From: JALORV01 sp963702595
GTDB lineage: Bacteria; Pseudomonadota; Gammaproteobacteria; Burkholderiales; Burkholderiaceae_F
Length of the DNA: 64,000 nucleotides
Assembly: GCA_963702595.1 (NCBI GenBank)
Contig: CAVPDC010000020.1
Coordinates: 1 to 64,000 of the forward strand
Direction: 5' to 3'
The notes beneath the pieces are model-generated. The model did no database searches and had not been told where the DNA came from. It saw only the letters and a list, made by a program, of their open reading frames with translations. Positions within the stretch are counted from its first letter, which is position 1; every line of letters starts with the position of its first letter. Of the stretch, positions 34,679 to 42,832 are shown one piece after another. The translations under genes were made by a program, and so were the position numbers.

Positions 34679-34724
34679 AGCGGGCGACGGGCCTGAGGCG
34701 AGGAGCCTCGCCTCGGAGCCCGCT
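34679..34724 (+). terminator. Long GC-rich hairpin after the histone-like gene
   Basis: Outer stem AGCGGGC (34679-34685) with GCCCGCT (34718-34724); inner stem GAGGCGAGG (34695-34703) with CCTCGCCTC (34706-34714). It follows the histone-like stop by 17 bases. No U-tract is present, so a factor-dependent or processing role is as likely as intrinsic termination. Confidence 0.55.
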
Positions 34725-34736
34725 CACGACACGCAG

Positions 34737-34973
34737 ATGCGCCTTGTTGCATCGCCTGCAACCCTCGCGGCCCTTGGCATCGTGCTGCTGATGCTTGTCT
34801 CGTGCAGGCCGTCTGCGGCGCCCGACTCGCCTGAAGTGCGACCGTCGCACGAGGGGCCGGCGACGCCATTGCCGACTCGCGAGACGACGATTGATCCCGT
34901 CACGCGGAAGCTCGACGCTGCGCAGCTCGAGGCGGAGCGTCGGCGCTCCGAAATCGACCAGGCCGGAAAGTAG
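34737..34973 (+). CDS. Small lipoprotein
   Basis: A 78-residue protein with a signal peptide and lipobox LVSC (Cys 23) after a hydrophobic run (ATLAALGIVLLMLVS). The mature part is short, Pro-rich and then charged (LDAAQLEAERRRSEIDQAGK, probably one helix). Lipid-anchored, envelope. It is 12 bases from the end of the preceding hairpin and 27 before the PaaK-like gene. Function unknown. Confidence 0.6.
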   Translation: MRLVASPATLAALGIVLLMLVSCRPSAAPDSPEVRPSHEGPATPLPTRETTIDPVTRKLDAAQLEAERRRSEIDQAGK

Positions 34974-35000
34974 CGCCGCGCTTTTCTCGCGAGGAACCCC

Positions 35001-36230
35001 ATGCCGCAGCACTTCGACAGTCGCGAGACTCGCGATCCCCGTCAGCGCGAACTCGACCTGATGGGGCATCTGCCGGGATTGGTCGCCAATGCGCTGAAGG
35101 CGCCCGGGTGGCGCCAGCATCTCGGTGCCATCGATCCTGCAGAGATTGCGACCCGCGCCGCACTGGCACGCCTGCCGGTGCTGAGAAAGTCGGAACTGCC
35201 GGCACGGCAGAAGGCTGAGCCGCCCTTCGGCGGTTTCATCGCCGATCCGGTCGAACGATTTGGACGGCTCTTCACCTCGCCCGGGCCGATTTACGAACCC
35301 GAAGGACGTCATGACGACGCCTGGCGCGCAGCACGCGGGCTCTATGCCGCCGGCATGCGCTCCGGGCACGTGGTGTTGAACACGTTCTCGTACCACCTGA
35401 CGCCGGGCGGATTCATCCTCGACGGCGGCGCACGTGCAGTCGGTTGCGCGGTCATTCCAGCCGGCCCCGGCAACACCGAGCAGCAACTCGACTTGATCGA
35501 ACACCTGCGGCCGACGGCCTACATCGGCACGCCGGACTTCCTGAAAATCCTGCTCGACTCGGCCGCGGCGGCGCAGCGCGACGTTTCCTCGCTCAAGCGT
35601 GCCGCGGTTTCCGGGGCTGCATTCCCGCCTTCTCTGCAGGCGGAGATCAAAGCGCGTGGCATCGATGCCTATCAGCTCTATGCCACGGCCGATCTCGGTG
35701 TCGTTGCCTATGAGACATCCGCGCGCGAGGGCATGGTGGTCAACGAGGATGTGCTGGTGGAGATCGTTCGGCCCGGCACCGGCGAGCCAGTACCGGAGGG
35801 CGAGGTCGGGGAGGTGGTCGTGACTTCGTTCGACCCGCACCACCCATGGATCCGCCTGGCGCTCGGCGACCTCTCCGCGATCCTGCCCGGCGTGTCTCCG
35901 TGTGGGCGCACGAATGCCCGCATCCGCGGCTGGATGGGTCGCGCGGATCAGACGACCAAGGTGAAGGGCATGTTCGTGCGGCCCGAGCAGGTTGCCGAGA
36001 TCGGTCGCCGGCATCCCGGCGTGGGTCGCCTTCGACTGGTCGTCGTCCGTGCCGGCGAGAGCGACGCCATGATCCTGAAGGTCGAATCGGCGGCCCGGGA
36101 GCCGGCGTTGGGCGATCGGATCCAGGAGTCGTTGCGCACCGTGACCAAGCTCGGCGGAACCGTCGAACTCGTCGCGCCGGGGTCGCTGCCCAACGACGGC
36201 AAGGTCATCGACGATGCGCGCGGGCAGTAG
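35001..36230 (+). CDS. Phenylacetate-CoA ligase (PaaK)-like enzyme
   Basis: A 409-residue adenylate-forming enzyme of the PaaK type. ATG 35001 follows GAGGAA. Visible motifs: a Gly/Pro-rich P-loop variant (FTSPGPIYEPEG), VSGAAFPPSLQAEIKARG at about 205, YATADLGVVAYE (adenine contact) at about 230 and GRADQTTKVKGMFVRPEQ at about 313. PaaK activates phenylacetate or related aryl acids to CoA esters; substrate here is not certain because no paa genes are adjacent. It may serve the same catabolic purpose as the Liv operon some kilobases before. Confidence 0.85.
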   Translation: MPQHFDSRETRDPRQRELDLMGHLPGLVANALKAPGWRQHLGAIDPAEIATRAALARLPVLRKSELPARQKAEPPFGGFIADPVERFGRLFTSPGPIYEPEGRHDDAWRAARGLYAAGMRSGHVVLNTFSYHLTPGGFILDGGARAVGCAVIPAGPGNTEQQLDLIEHLRPTAYIGTPDFLKILLDSAAAAQRDVSSLKRAAVSGAAFPPSLQAEIKARGIDAYQLYATADLGVVAYETSAREGMVVNEDVLVEIVRPGTGEPVPEGEVGEVVVTSFDPHHPWIRLALGDLSAILPGVSPCGRTNARIRGWMGRADQTTKVKGMFVRPEQVAEIGRRHPGVGRLRLVVVRAGESDAMILKVESAAREPALGDRIQESLRTVTKLGGTVELVAPGSLPNDGKVIDDARGQ

Positions 36231-36261
36231 GCGCGGTCACTCTGCGCTGTAGAAATGCGAA

Positions 36262-36279
36262 CGGCGCCCGCAGGCGCCG
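36262..36279. terminator. Hairpin between convergent genes
   Basis: CGGCGCC (36262-36268), loop CGCA, GGCGCCG (36273-36279), between the ends of the PaaK-like gene and the DUF1801 gene. Perfect 7-bp stem, no clear T-run; plausible shared terminator. Confidence 0.5.
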
Positions 36280-36299
36280 CCGTACGGTGGTAGGAGGAC

Positions 36300-37013
36300 T
36301 CAGCGGCGCCGGCTCGCGGCGCCGGCCTTCTTGGCGGCGGTCTTCTTCGGTGCGGCGCGCGAGGCCGCGGGCCGGGAGGCAGCACGCGAGACCGCTCGTT
36401 TGGCAGGCCGTGCCGCCGAGGCGGATTTCGCTCGGACTGCCTTTGGCTTGGTGGCCACGGGCGCTCCGGTGGCGATGTCGATCGCCGCGATCATCACGTC
36501 GCGAACGGAGTTCGCCATCGCGTTGATCGCGTCGGTCATCGCGACTGCGGGCTTGGCGATCGGCAGCTTGACCGTCGTTGCCGGCGGCGCAGCGGCCTCC
36601 TCGTTGATGTCCCACAACCGCAGCAGCTCCGCCTGGGTCGGCACGGTCCCTTGCGAGACGCGCTGCCGGCGGGCTGCGACGGAGTCACGCACGATCTTTT
36701 CGACGACGTCGAGCGGCAGACGGTTGAGGTCCGAGAACTTGATGAAGCTCTTGTTGGCGTTGACGCCCTGCAACGCTTCCTTATGCTTCAGCACGACGTC
36801 TTTTTCGGCCACGTACAGCGACATATGCCGGCGGCCGGATTCCAGGGCGAACAGCGGCCCGTCGAGTTCGTAGAAGGCGAGACCGTAGCGCATGCTTTCG
36901 CGAACTCCGCGGGCGGAGCGGCGAATCATGCTGCACAAGCGCGCCATTGCCACGCGACGGTCCGGCGGCAGGTCGCGCAGGTAGGCGCCTACCGTCGAGG
37001 CTGTCGGGTTCAT
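36300..37013 (-). CDS. DUF1801 (YdhG-like) domain protein with histone-like basic tail
   Basis: A 237-residue protein in two parts. Residues 1-115 match DUF1801 (YLRDLPPDRRVAMARLCSM, then MRYGLAFYELDGPLFALES), a frataxin-like fold family. After a linker with a hydrophobic helix (about 155-180, MTDAINAMANSVRDVMIAA) there is an Ala/Lys/Arg tail (about 190-237, for example AAPKKTAAKKAGAASRRR) resembling the H1-like protein encoded 2 kb away. The tail should bind nucleic acid. A DUF1801 domain with such a tail is unusual in my experience. Confidence 0.75.
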   Translation of the reverse strand: MNPTASTVGAYLRDLPPDRRVAMARLCSMIRRSARGVRESMRYGLAFYELDGPLFALESGRRHMSLYVAEKDVVLKHKEALQGVNANKSFIKFSDLNRLPLDVVEKIVRDSVAARRQRVSQGTVPTQAELLRLWDINEEAAAPPATTVKLPIAKPAVAMTDAINAMANSVRDVMIAAIDIATGAPVATKPKAVRAKSASAARPAKRAVSRAASRPAASRAAPKKTAAKKAGAASRRR

Positions 37014-37129
37014 GAGATTCCTCCGGCGTACAGCGTCCGAAAACGCTGAATTTTAACGCTTTTTGAGGAATGCCTTGGGACGACGCCCAGAAGCAGGCCG
37101 GGTGGCGCCCCGGCCGTGTCCTTGTCGGA

Positions 37130-37711
37130 TCAGCCGGGTGTGCCCGATTTCGCCCGGTAGAAGATGAAGTCGGCCGAAAAATCGACGCGGAGAATCTGGT
37201 TCGATAGCGCGGGTTCGCACTTCGGCGGTGGCATGCCGCCCCGAGTATTCACCCGCTGGACATGGGTAATGCCGTCAAAGGCGCCCTTGCCGTAGCTGCG
37301 GGTTGTCAACAGCAGCCAACGCAGGTCGGCGGCGTTGGGCGCCTCGTCGTACGAGGCGACCGAGGCCACAAGCCGGCTGCCGTCATTGTGCTCGAAGGAA
37401 AAGTTGGCGCCGTGCCGGCCGACAACCTTGCCGCTCGCATCGGCGAGTTGCGCCTCTGGCTGCCGGAACACCCAGACAAAACCCGAATCGCGCTTTTCGC
37501 AGCGGAAGATCTGCACTCCCTGCGCTGAGAGCTGCAGCACGGGCTCCCGGTCCGTGGGGGCCTTGATGCTGGAAAACAGCCCCAGACTCGGTGCCGAGAC
37601 AGCCGCGTCTGTTCCCGGCCGAGGAGAGGTTGGCGGACTGACAGAAGCGCAGCCGGATACGAGCAATGCGCCGATGGCAAGAACCGCGTTCGCTTGTTTT
37701 CGAATGCTCAT
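37130..37711 (-). CDS. DUF3455 lipoprotein
   Basis: A 193-residue protein starting at ATG 37711 with a signal and lipobox LVSGCAS (Cys about 21). Family marks of DUF3455: VLQLSAQGVQIFRCEKRD, WVFRQPEAQLADASGKVVGR, and VQRVNTRGGMPPPKCEP. The domain is exported and often small-molecule or haem associated by guess only; no function is known. A single Cys pair (FRCEK, PKCEP) could form a disulfide. Confidence 0.82.
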   Translation of the reverse strand: MSIRKQANAVLAIGALLVSGCASVSPPTSPRPGTDAAVSAPSLGLFSSIKAPTDREPVLQLSAQGVQIFRCEKRDSGFVWVFRQPEAQLADASGKVVGRHGANFSFEHNDGSRLVASVASYDEAPNAADLRWLLLTTRSYGKGAFDGITHVQRVNTRGGMPPPKCEPALSNQILRVDFSADFIFYRAKSGTPG

Positions 37712-37867
37712 GTCACCTCTGTCGCTGAATCTACGTTGCGCACAAAAGGCGCCGCGCCCGACGCGCCCGCAACGGGGAGGTCCCGATGAAATTGCGCGGC
37801 ACGCTCGGTGGCTCGACAGCGATTCGTCGTGGCGTCGATCAGCTGCTGACACCCGGCGGCAGTCGGC

Positions 37868-38497
37868 TCACTCCCGGCCGCCGCCCGGTGCGGGAGTCTG
37901 CCAGTCGCCGAAGATCGCGGCCGGATCGTCGCCATACCTTGAATGCGCCGCGTGCGCGGGCGTACCGGCAGCGATCCAGCACAGCAGCGTCTCGCCGGGT
38001 GCGCACAAACCCTGCTGCACGACCGCATCATGGACCGAAGCGCCGCCCAGTACCTTGGCCCCGTAGCCCATCAGGTGCAGGGCATTGAGAAAATTCATCA
38101 GGGCCGCGCCGGCGCACAGCAGCTGTTCGACGGCCGGAACACCTTGCTCACCGTCCCGCACTCGACCGAGCAGCGCCACCAGTGACGGTCCACGAAATGC
38201 TCGCGCGCGCGCACGCTCGATCCCGGCGTCGTCGCTTCCGCGCCGGCGCGCCGCCATCGCAAAGAGTTCTCCTAGTGCTGCACGCTGCTGGCTGTTAATT
38301 CGCACGAACCGGTATGGCCGCAGCGCCTCGTGATCGGGCGCGCGCAACGCAAGCGAAGCCGCCCGCAGTAATTCTTCTGGTCCTGGAGCGGGCTCGATCA
38401 AGTGCCTGGGGCTCACCGAATAGCGTCGCGCCAGGTGCGCGAGCACATCGCCCGGCCCGACGCCGAGGCCCTGGGACGTATCAGACTTCAGTTCCAT
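37868..38497 (-). CDS. Nitroreductase family protein
   Basis: A 209-residue FMN-dependent nitroreductase of the short, YdjA-like kind. The FMN-site beginning is RRYSVSPRHLIEPAPGPEEL, followed by LRAPDHEALRPYRFVRI. The middle AALMNFLNALHLMGYGAKVL and end HSRYGDDPAAIF are typical. It follows mobB at 34 bases on the same strand; whether that is functional is unclear. Confidence 0.85.
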   Translation of the reverse strand: MELKSDTSQGLGVGPGDVLAHLARRYSVSPRHLIEPAPGPEELLRAASLALRAPDHEALRPYRFVRINSQQRAALGELFAMAARRRGSDDAGIERARARAFRGPSLVALLGRVRDGEQGVPAVEQLLCAGAALMNFLNALHLMGYGAKVLGGASVHDAVVQQGLCAPGETLLCWIAAGTPAHAAHSRYGDDPAAIFGDWQTPAPGGGRE

Positions 38498-38531
38498 CGC
38501 GCACGATCAGGGCATGCGGTCGGGCAGCCCG

Positions 38532-39026
38532 CTAGGCGAGCCCGTGGTGGACGCAGACGAAGTCGGCGATCTGCGCGACGTCGTCGAGCGCGAACTGCGG
38601 CAGCGGACTGTCGACGCGCACATCGGTCGCGATCGCCACCACGTGCGGATCAGCCGGATGGAGCGGCACCTTGCCATTGGCCGCGCGGAAGACTTCGATC
38701 TTGGGAATCGGCTGCCGCTTGAAGCCCTCCACGATCAGCAGATCGCAGGGAGACATGCGCGCGACGAGTTCGTCCAGCGTCAGTTCGGCCGTGCCGCGCA
38801 GCTCATGCATCAGGGCCCAGCGCACGCTCGACGACAGCATTACCTCGCTGCAGCCCGCGTGCCGATGGCGATACGAGTCCTTGCCGGGCTGGTCGACATC
38901 GAACTCGTGGTGTGCGCGCTTGATCAGGGACACCGTGAGGCCGCGTGCCGTCAGGAGCGGCACTACGCGTTCGATCAGCGTGGTCTTGCCGCTGCCGGAC
39001 CAGCCGGCGAAACCGAAAATCTTCAT
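38532..39026 (-). CDS. mobB: MobB, molybdopterin-guanine dinucleotide biosynthesis adaptor
   Basis: A 164-residue GTP-binding protein with Walker A GWSGSGKTTL near the N-terminus, KRAHHEFDVDQPGKDSYRH at about 38, and DLLIVEGFKRQPIPKIEVFR (Walker B and G4-like). It assists MobA in attaching GMP to molybdopterin. The start is ATG 39026. It is downstream of tupA on the same strand, consistent with the cofactor locus that follows. Confidence 0.93.
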   Translation of the reverse strand: MKIFGFAGWSGSGKTTLIERVVPLLTARGLTVSLIKRAHHEFDVDQPGKDSYRHRHAGCSEVMLSSSVRWALMHELRGTAELTLDELVARMSPCDLLIVEGFKRQPIPKIEVFRAANGKVPLHPADPHVVAIATDVRVDSPLPQFALDDVAQIADFVCVHHGLA

Positions 39027-39135
39027 TGCATCGCCGTCCGCGCACGAATGCCGGGCGGTGTGAGAGAACCGATCAGCGACGCACTCTACCAGCGAGACGG
39101 ACGCTGGCGCGTGCAGTCGCTGGCGCCGCGATCGA

Positions 39136-39969
39136 CTACTCGCCCGCGTTGGGGAAAAAGAGCTGCTCGCCGTTGATTCGGTAAGACGCGATCCCCTGCT
39201 GGCCGGCGGCCGAAGTGACCCAGTCGACGAACTTCTGCGCGTCGACCGCACGCACGTGAGGATGGCGCGCCGGGTTCACGACCATGACGCCGTACTGGTT
39301 GTACAGGCGCTTGTCCCCCTCGACCAGGATCACCAGATCACCGCGGTTCTTGAACGACAGCCAGGTGCCGCGATCGGCCAGTACGTACGATCCGGCCGAG
39401 GAGGCAATGTTCAGCGCCGGGCCCATGCCGCAGCCGCATTCCCGATATCCGCTGCCGCGCTGCGCTGTCAGGTCAGCCGCCGCCCAGTAACGGTTCTCGG
39501 CGGCATGCGTGCCGCTCTTGTCGCCGCGCGAAACGAACGGCGCGTTGGCGGCGGAGATCTTCTTCAATGCGGCAACGATGTCTTTGCCTCGCACGTTGGC
39601 GCCGTCGGCCTTGGGGCCGATCAGCACGAAGTCGTTGTACATGACCGGGTAGCGCTTCAGGCCAAATCCCTCGGCGACGAACTTCTCCTCGGCCGGCTGG
39701 TCGTGCACGAACAGGACGTCGGCATCGCCCCGGCGCGCCATGTCGAGCGCCTGCCCGGTGCCGACGGCCACCACCTTGACGTCGAGGCCGGAGGCCTTCT
39801 TGAACAGCGGCAGCAGGTGAGTGAAGAGACCTGACTGCTCGGTCGACGTGGTCGACGCCATCGTGATGCTTTGTGCGCCGGCAACCCCGGTCGCCAGACA
39901 CAAGGCCATGGTCAGCGCGGTGCGGAGCCGGAGCCGACGGCTCACGTCATTCTTCAATAGACCGATCAT
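39136..39969 (-). CDS. tupA: Tungstate ABC transporter substrate-binding protein TupA
   Basis: A 277-residue periplasmic binding protein. Signal peptide about 1-32 (LCLATGVAGAQS). The TupA signature TTSTEQSGLFTHLLPLFKK follows at about 40, then VVAVGTGQALDMARRGDADV. The TTS motif at the oxyanion site distinguishes TupA from ModA/WtpA. Other conserved stretches: SRGDKSGTHAAENRYW and GSYVLADRGTWLSFKN. It captures tungstate with very high selectivity in characterised relatives. ATG overlaps the tupC stop (ATGA). Confidence 0.92.
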   Translation of the reverse strand: MIGLLKNDVSRRLRLRTALTMALCLATGVAGAQSITMASTTSTEQSGLFTHLLPLFKKASGLDVKVVAVGTGQALDMARRGDADVLFVHDQPAEEKFVAEGFGLKRYPVMYNDFVLIGPKADGANVRGKDIVAALKKISAANAPFVSRGDKSGTHAAENRYWAAADLTAQRGSGYRECGCGMGPALNIASSAGSYVLADRGTWLSFKNRGDLVILVEGDKRLYNQYGVMVVNPARHPHVRAVDAQKFVDWVTSAAGQQGIASYRINGEQLFFPNAGE

Positions 39970-40814
39970 GCGAGTTCTCCTGCGAGGTAGCGCCGCACGC
40001 CGGCGGCCGTGGAATCATCAAAGAAGGCGGCGGTCGACTGGTCGGCCAGCAGTCGCCCTTGTTCGAAGCACAGGACGCGGCTGGCGAGGCGGCGCACCTG
40101 GCCGAGGTTATGGCTGCTGAACACCAGCGTGACGCCGGCGCGGTCAGTGAAATGTGTAAGGAGTCCCTCGACATCGCGCCGCGCGGCCGGATCCATGCTC
40201 GACGTCGGTTCGTCGAGCAGCAGCACGTCGGGTGCGAGTGCCCATGCACGTGCCAGCGCCATCCGCTGCTGCTGGCCGCCCGACAGGTTGCGGGCGTTCC
40301 GATGTGCGGCCTCGCTCAGGCCGAAGCGCGCCAGCGCGGCATGAGCGCGTTCGCACGCCTCGCGCCAACGGGTCCCGCGCAGCCACAAGCCGAGTGCGAT
40401 GTTCCGCAGGACGCTCACGCGCAGCATGTAGGGCCGCTGGAACAGCATGGCCTGGCGCCTGATCGGCGGCCGCTCGACGCGTCCGGCGCTTGGCTCGATC
40501 AGCCCGTGCAGCAGACGCAGCAATGTGGTCTTGCCGCTTCCGTTCGGCCCGACCAGCGCCACCCGCTCACCGGCGCGGATCGTCAGGCTCAAGGGCGCCA
40601 GGGCCCGCACGGCACCGTATCGCACCTGCGCTTCATGTAACCGGAAGACCGTGTCGGTCGTCCGCGGCTCGGCGCGGTTCGTTGGATCAGCGTCGAGCGG
40701 GCCGGCGGCACGGTCTGCGGTGGCGCCTTCTTCACGCCGCGTCGCGTGCAGCATCACCGCGCTGCCCTCCGGCGGCGCGCGGCGGAAGTCTTCGCAGCGG
40801 CTGGGCGAGTTCAT
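39966..40814 (-). CDS. tupC: Tungstate ABC transporter ATPase TupC
   Basis: About 282 residues starting at ATG 40814, which overlaps the tupB stop (ATGA). Walker A GPNGSGKTTLLRLL at about 88, signature LSGGQQQRMALARA and Walker B VLLLDEPTSSMDP. The first 55 residues are extra, Arg/Glu-rich and not part of the ABC fold; a shorter start around residue 55 cannot be excluded. It powers tungstate import together with TupB. Confidence 0.88.
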   Translation of the reverse strand: MNSPSRCEDFRRAPPEGSAVMLHATRREEGATADRAAGPLDADPTNRAEPRTTDTVFRLHEAQVRYGAVRALAPLSLTIRAGERVALVGPNGSGKTTLLRLLHGLIEPSAGRVERPPIRRQAMLFQRPYMLRVSVLRNIALGLWLRGTRWREACERAHAALARFGLSEAAHRNARNLSGGQQQRMALARAWALAPDVLLLDEPTSSMDPAARRDVEGLLTHFTDRAGVTLVFSSHNLGQVRRLASRVLCFEQGRLLADQSTAAFFDDSTAAGVRRYLAGELA

Positions 40815-41560
40815 GCAGGCAGTACCCGTGTGACGTCGCTGACGTTGCCGTCGAGCCGCTCGCGCCATGCACGCAGCGCGGCAATGGCGACGTTGAGCAG
40901 CAGCACCACCGCGATCAGCACGATTCCGAGTGCCATCGCCAGCGGCAGGTCGCCCTTGCTGGTCTCGAGCGCGATGGCCGTGGTCATGACCCGCGTGAAA
41001 CCGTCGATGTTGCCGCCGACGATCATCACTGCACCGACCTCGGAGACGGCGCGTCCGAAGGCGGCAATCAGCACGGTCAGCAGCGCAAAGCGCTCGTCGA
41101 ACGCGAGCAGCAGGCCACGCGTGAGTGTCGACGCACCGAGCGAGCGCAGTTGTTCCCCGTGGCCGCGATCCGCGTCCTCGATCGCCTGCCGCGTGAGCGC
41201 GGCCACGACCGGTGTCACCAGAACGACTTGGGCCGTCACCATCGCCGGAAACGAATACAGCCAGCCGAGAAACCCGAGCGGTCCCGAGCGCGACAGCAGC
41301 AGGTACACGATGAGCCCCACGACTACCGACGGCAGTGCAAGCAGCGTGCTCAGCAGCGTCAGCATGGGGTCGCGCCCCGGGAACCGAGCCACGCCGAGCC
41401 AGGCTCCCGCCACCAGTCCGAGACCGAACGCAATCACGCACGCCGTCGCGCTGACCGCGAGAGAGCGCCCGACGATGGCGACCAGTTCCGGGTCGAGCGC
41501 GATCAGCAGTTGCCACGCCGTCAGCGTGGCTTCAGTCAGCGTGTTCATGGAGGCTGACAT
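40811..41560 (-). CDS. tupB: Tungstate ABC transporter permease TupB
   Basis: About 249 residues with five or six membrane helices (FGLGLVAGAWLGVARFPG; LALPSVVVGLIVYLLLSRSG). The coupling loop is EQLRSLGASTLTRGLLLAFD; FGRAVSEVGAVMIVGGNIDG is the TupB/ModB-type segment at the translocation path. The start is taken at 41560; ATG at 41548 is possible. The gene is divergent from a ModE-like regulator across about 123 bases. Confidence 0.87.
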   Translation of the reverse strand: MSASMNTLTEATLTAWQLLIALDPELVAIVGRSLAVSATACVIAFGLGLVAGAWLGVARFPGRDPMLTLLSTLLALPSVVVGLIVYLLLSRSGPLGFLGWLYSFPAMVTAQVVLVTPVVAALTRQAIEDADRGHGEQLRSLGASTLTRGLLLAFDERFALLTVLIAAFGRAVSEVGAVMIVGGNIDGFTRVMTTAIALETSKGDLPLAMALGIVLIAVVLLLNVAIAALRAWRERLDGNVSDVTRVLPA

Positions 41561-41683
41561 CCTAAGCAGCTGCCCGCGCGCTGTGAGGCCGTTTCGGCGG
41601 CTTGCGTAGGAACGTCCGTTCATACGCTCGCGGCTGGGCGGAGCAACGCTCTATGGCCGCCGGGGCGGCCGGCGGTTCGAGGC

Positions 41684-42832
41684 ATGGGGCAAACTTGCAC
41701 CGTGCACAAGATCGAACTGTCGTATTCGCTGACGGGGCAGCGCACGCCGGAGGCGCTGATCCGCAATCCGCTGATCGAACTGCTGGCGGCGGTACGGGCG
41801 GAAGGTTCCATCTCGGGCGCGGCGCGCGCGCTGCGGCTCTCTTACCGCCACGTCTGGGGCGAACTCAAGCGCTGGGAGCGCGAACTTGGCCGGCCGTTGA
41901 TCGTCTGGGAGCGCGGGCAGGCGGCGCAGCTCACTGCCTTCGGCGACAAATTGCTGTGGGCCGAGCGGCAGGCGCAAGCACGACTTGCGTCGGAGATCGC
42001 CGCCCTGCATGCCAACCTCGAGCGTGCGTTCGGGATGGCGTTCGACGACGCGACCCATGCCCTGACCGTGCAGGCCAGCCACGACAGCGGACTCGTGCTG
42101 CTGCGTGAACATTGCCTGCCGGCACGGCTGCACCTGGATATCGGCTTCACCGGCAGCGTCGACGCTCTGCGCGCGCTACGGGCGCACCGCTGCACGCTGG
42201 CCGGTTTTCACGCTCCGCCGCGTCCGCCGCGCGGGGGCCGCATCGAGCGCGCCTACGCCGGACTCCTGCCCGCAGGGCAGCAGAGCCTGATCGGTTTCGC
42301 GAGGCGTGTGCAGGGCCTGGCGGTGGCGCCGGGCAATCCGCTCTCGCTGTCCTCGATGGCCGATGTCGTGGCACGCAAGGCGCGCTTCGTCAACCGGCCT
42401 GAGGGCACGGGCAGCCGGCTGCTGACTGATGCGCTGTGCGATGAAGGTGGCGTGCCCGTGGGTGGCATCCTCGGCTACGAACACGAGGAACCGTCGCACG
42501 CCGCAGTGGCTCAGACGATCGCATCGGGTCGCGCGGATGTCGGCTTGTGCATCGAAGCGGCGGCGCGCAGCCGTGGGCTCGACTTCGTGCCGCTGCTGTG
42601 GGAGGAATACTTTCTCGTGTGCATGATCGTGGACCTGGACCAACCAGCGCTGCACGCCCTGCTCGCCGTGCTGCGCAGCGACGACTGGCAGCGCCGGCTC
42701 GCATCGCTGGCAGGCTATGCGCCAGCGCGCAGTGGGCAGGTCCTTTCGCTGCACGAAGCGCTGCCCTGGGCGTCTGCGGTCGAGGCCCCGGAGACGCCCG
42801 TCAGACCAGTCCGTCGAAAAGAACCACGCTGA
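41684..42832 (+). CDS. ModE-type helix-turn-helix protein with periplasmic-binding-like domain (candidate oxyanion regulator)
   Basis: A 382-residue cytosolic regulator. The winged helix of the ModE N-terminal type is at about 25-105 (NPLIELLAAVRAEGSISGAA, then LSYRHVWGELKRWERELGRP). The rest (about 118-355) is a two-lobe binding fold of the PBP-like HTH family (TGSVDALRALRAHRCTLAGF; RFVNRPEGTGSRLLTDALC). Such proteins sense molybdate, tungstate or the cofactor. It is divergent from tupBCA, so it probably controls tungstate uptake; its 3' end overlaps moeA by 32 bases in the opposite direction. Confidence 0.85.
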   Translation: MGQTCTVHKIELSYSLTGQRTPEALIRNPLIELLAAVRAEGSISGAARALRLSYRHVWGELKRWERELGRPLIVWERGQAAQLTAFGDKLLWAERQAQARLASEIAALHANLERAFGMAFDDATHALTVQASHDSGLVLLREHCLPARLHLDIGFTGSVDALRALRAHRCTLAGFHAPPRPPRGGRIERAYAGLLPAGQQSLIGFARRVQGLAVAPGNPLSLSSMADVVARKARFVNRPEGTGSRLLTDALCDEGGVPVGGILGYEHEEPSHAAVAQTIASGRADVGLCIEAAARSRGLDFVPLLWEEYFLVCMIVDLDQPALHALLAVLRSDDWQRRLASLAGYAPARSGQVLSLHEALPWASAVEAPETPVRPVRRKEPR

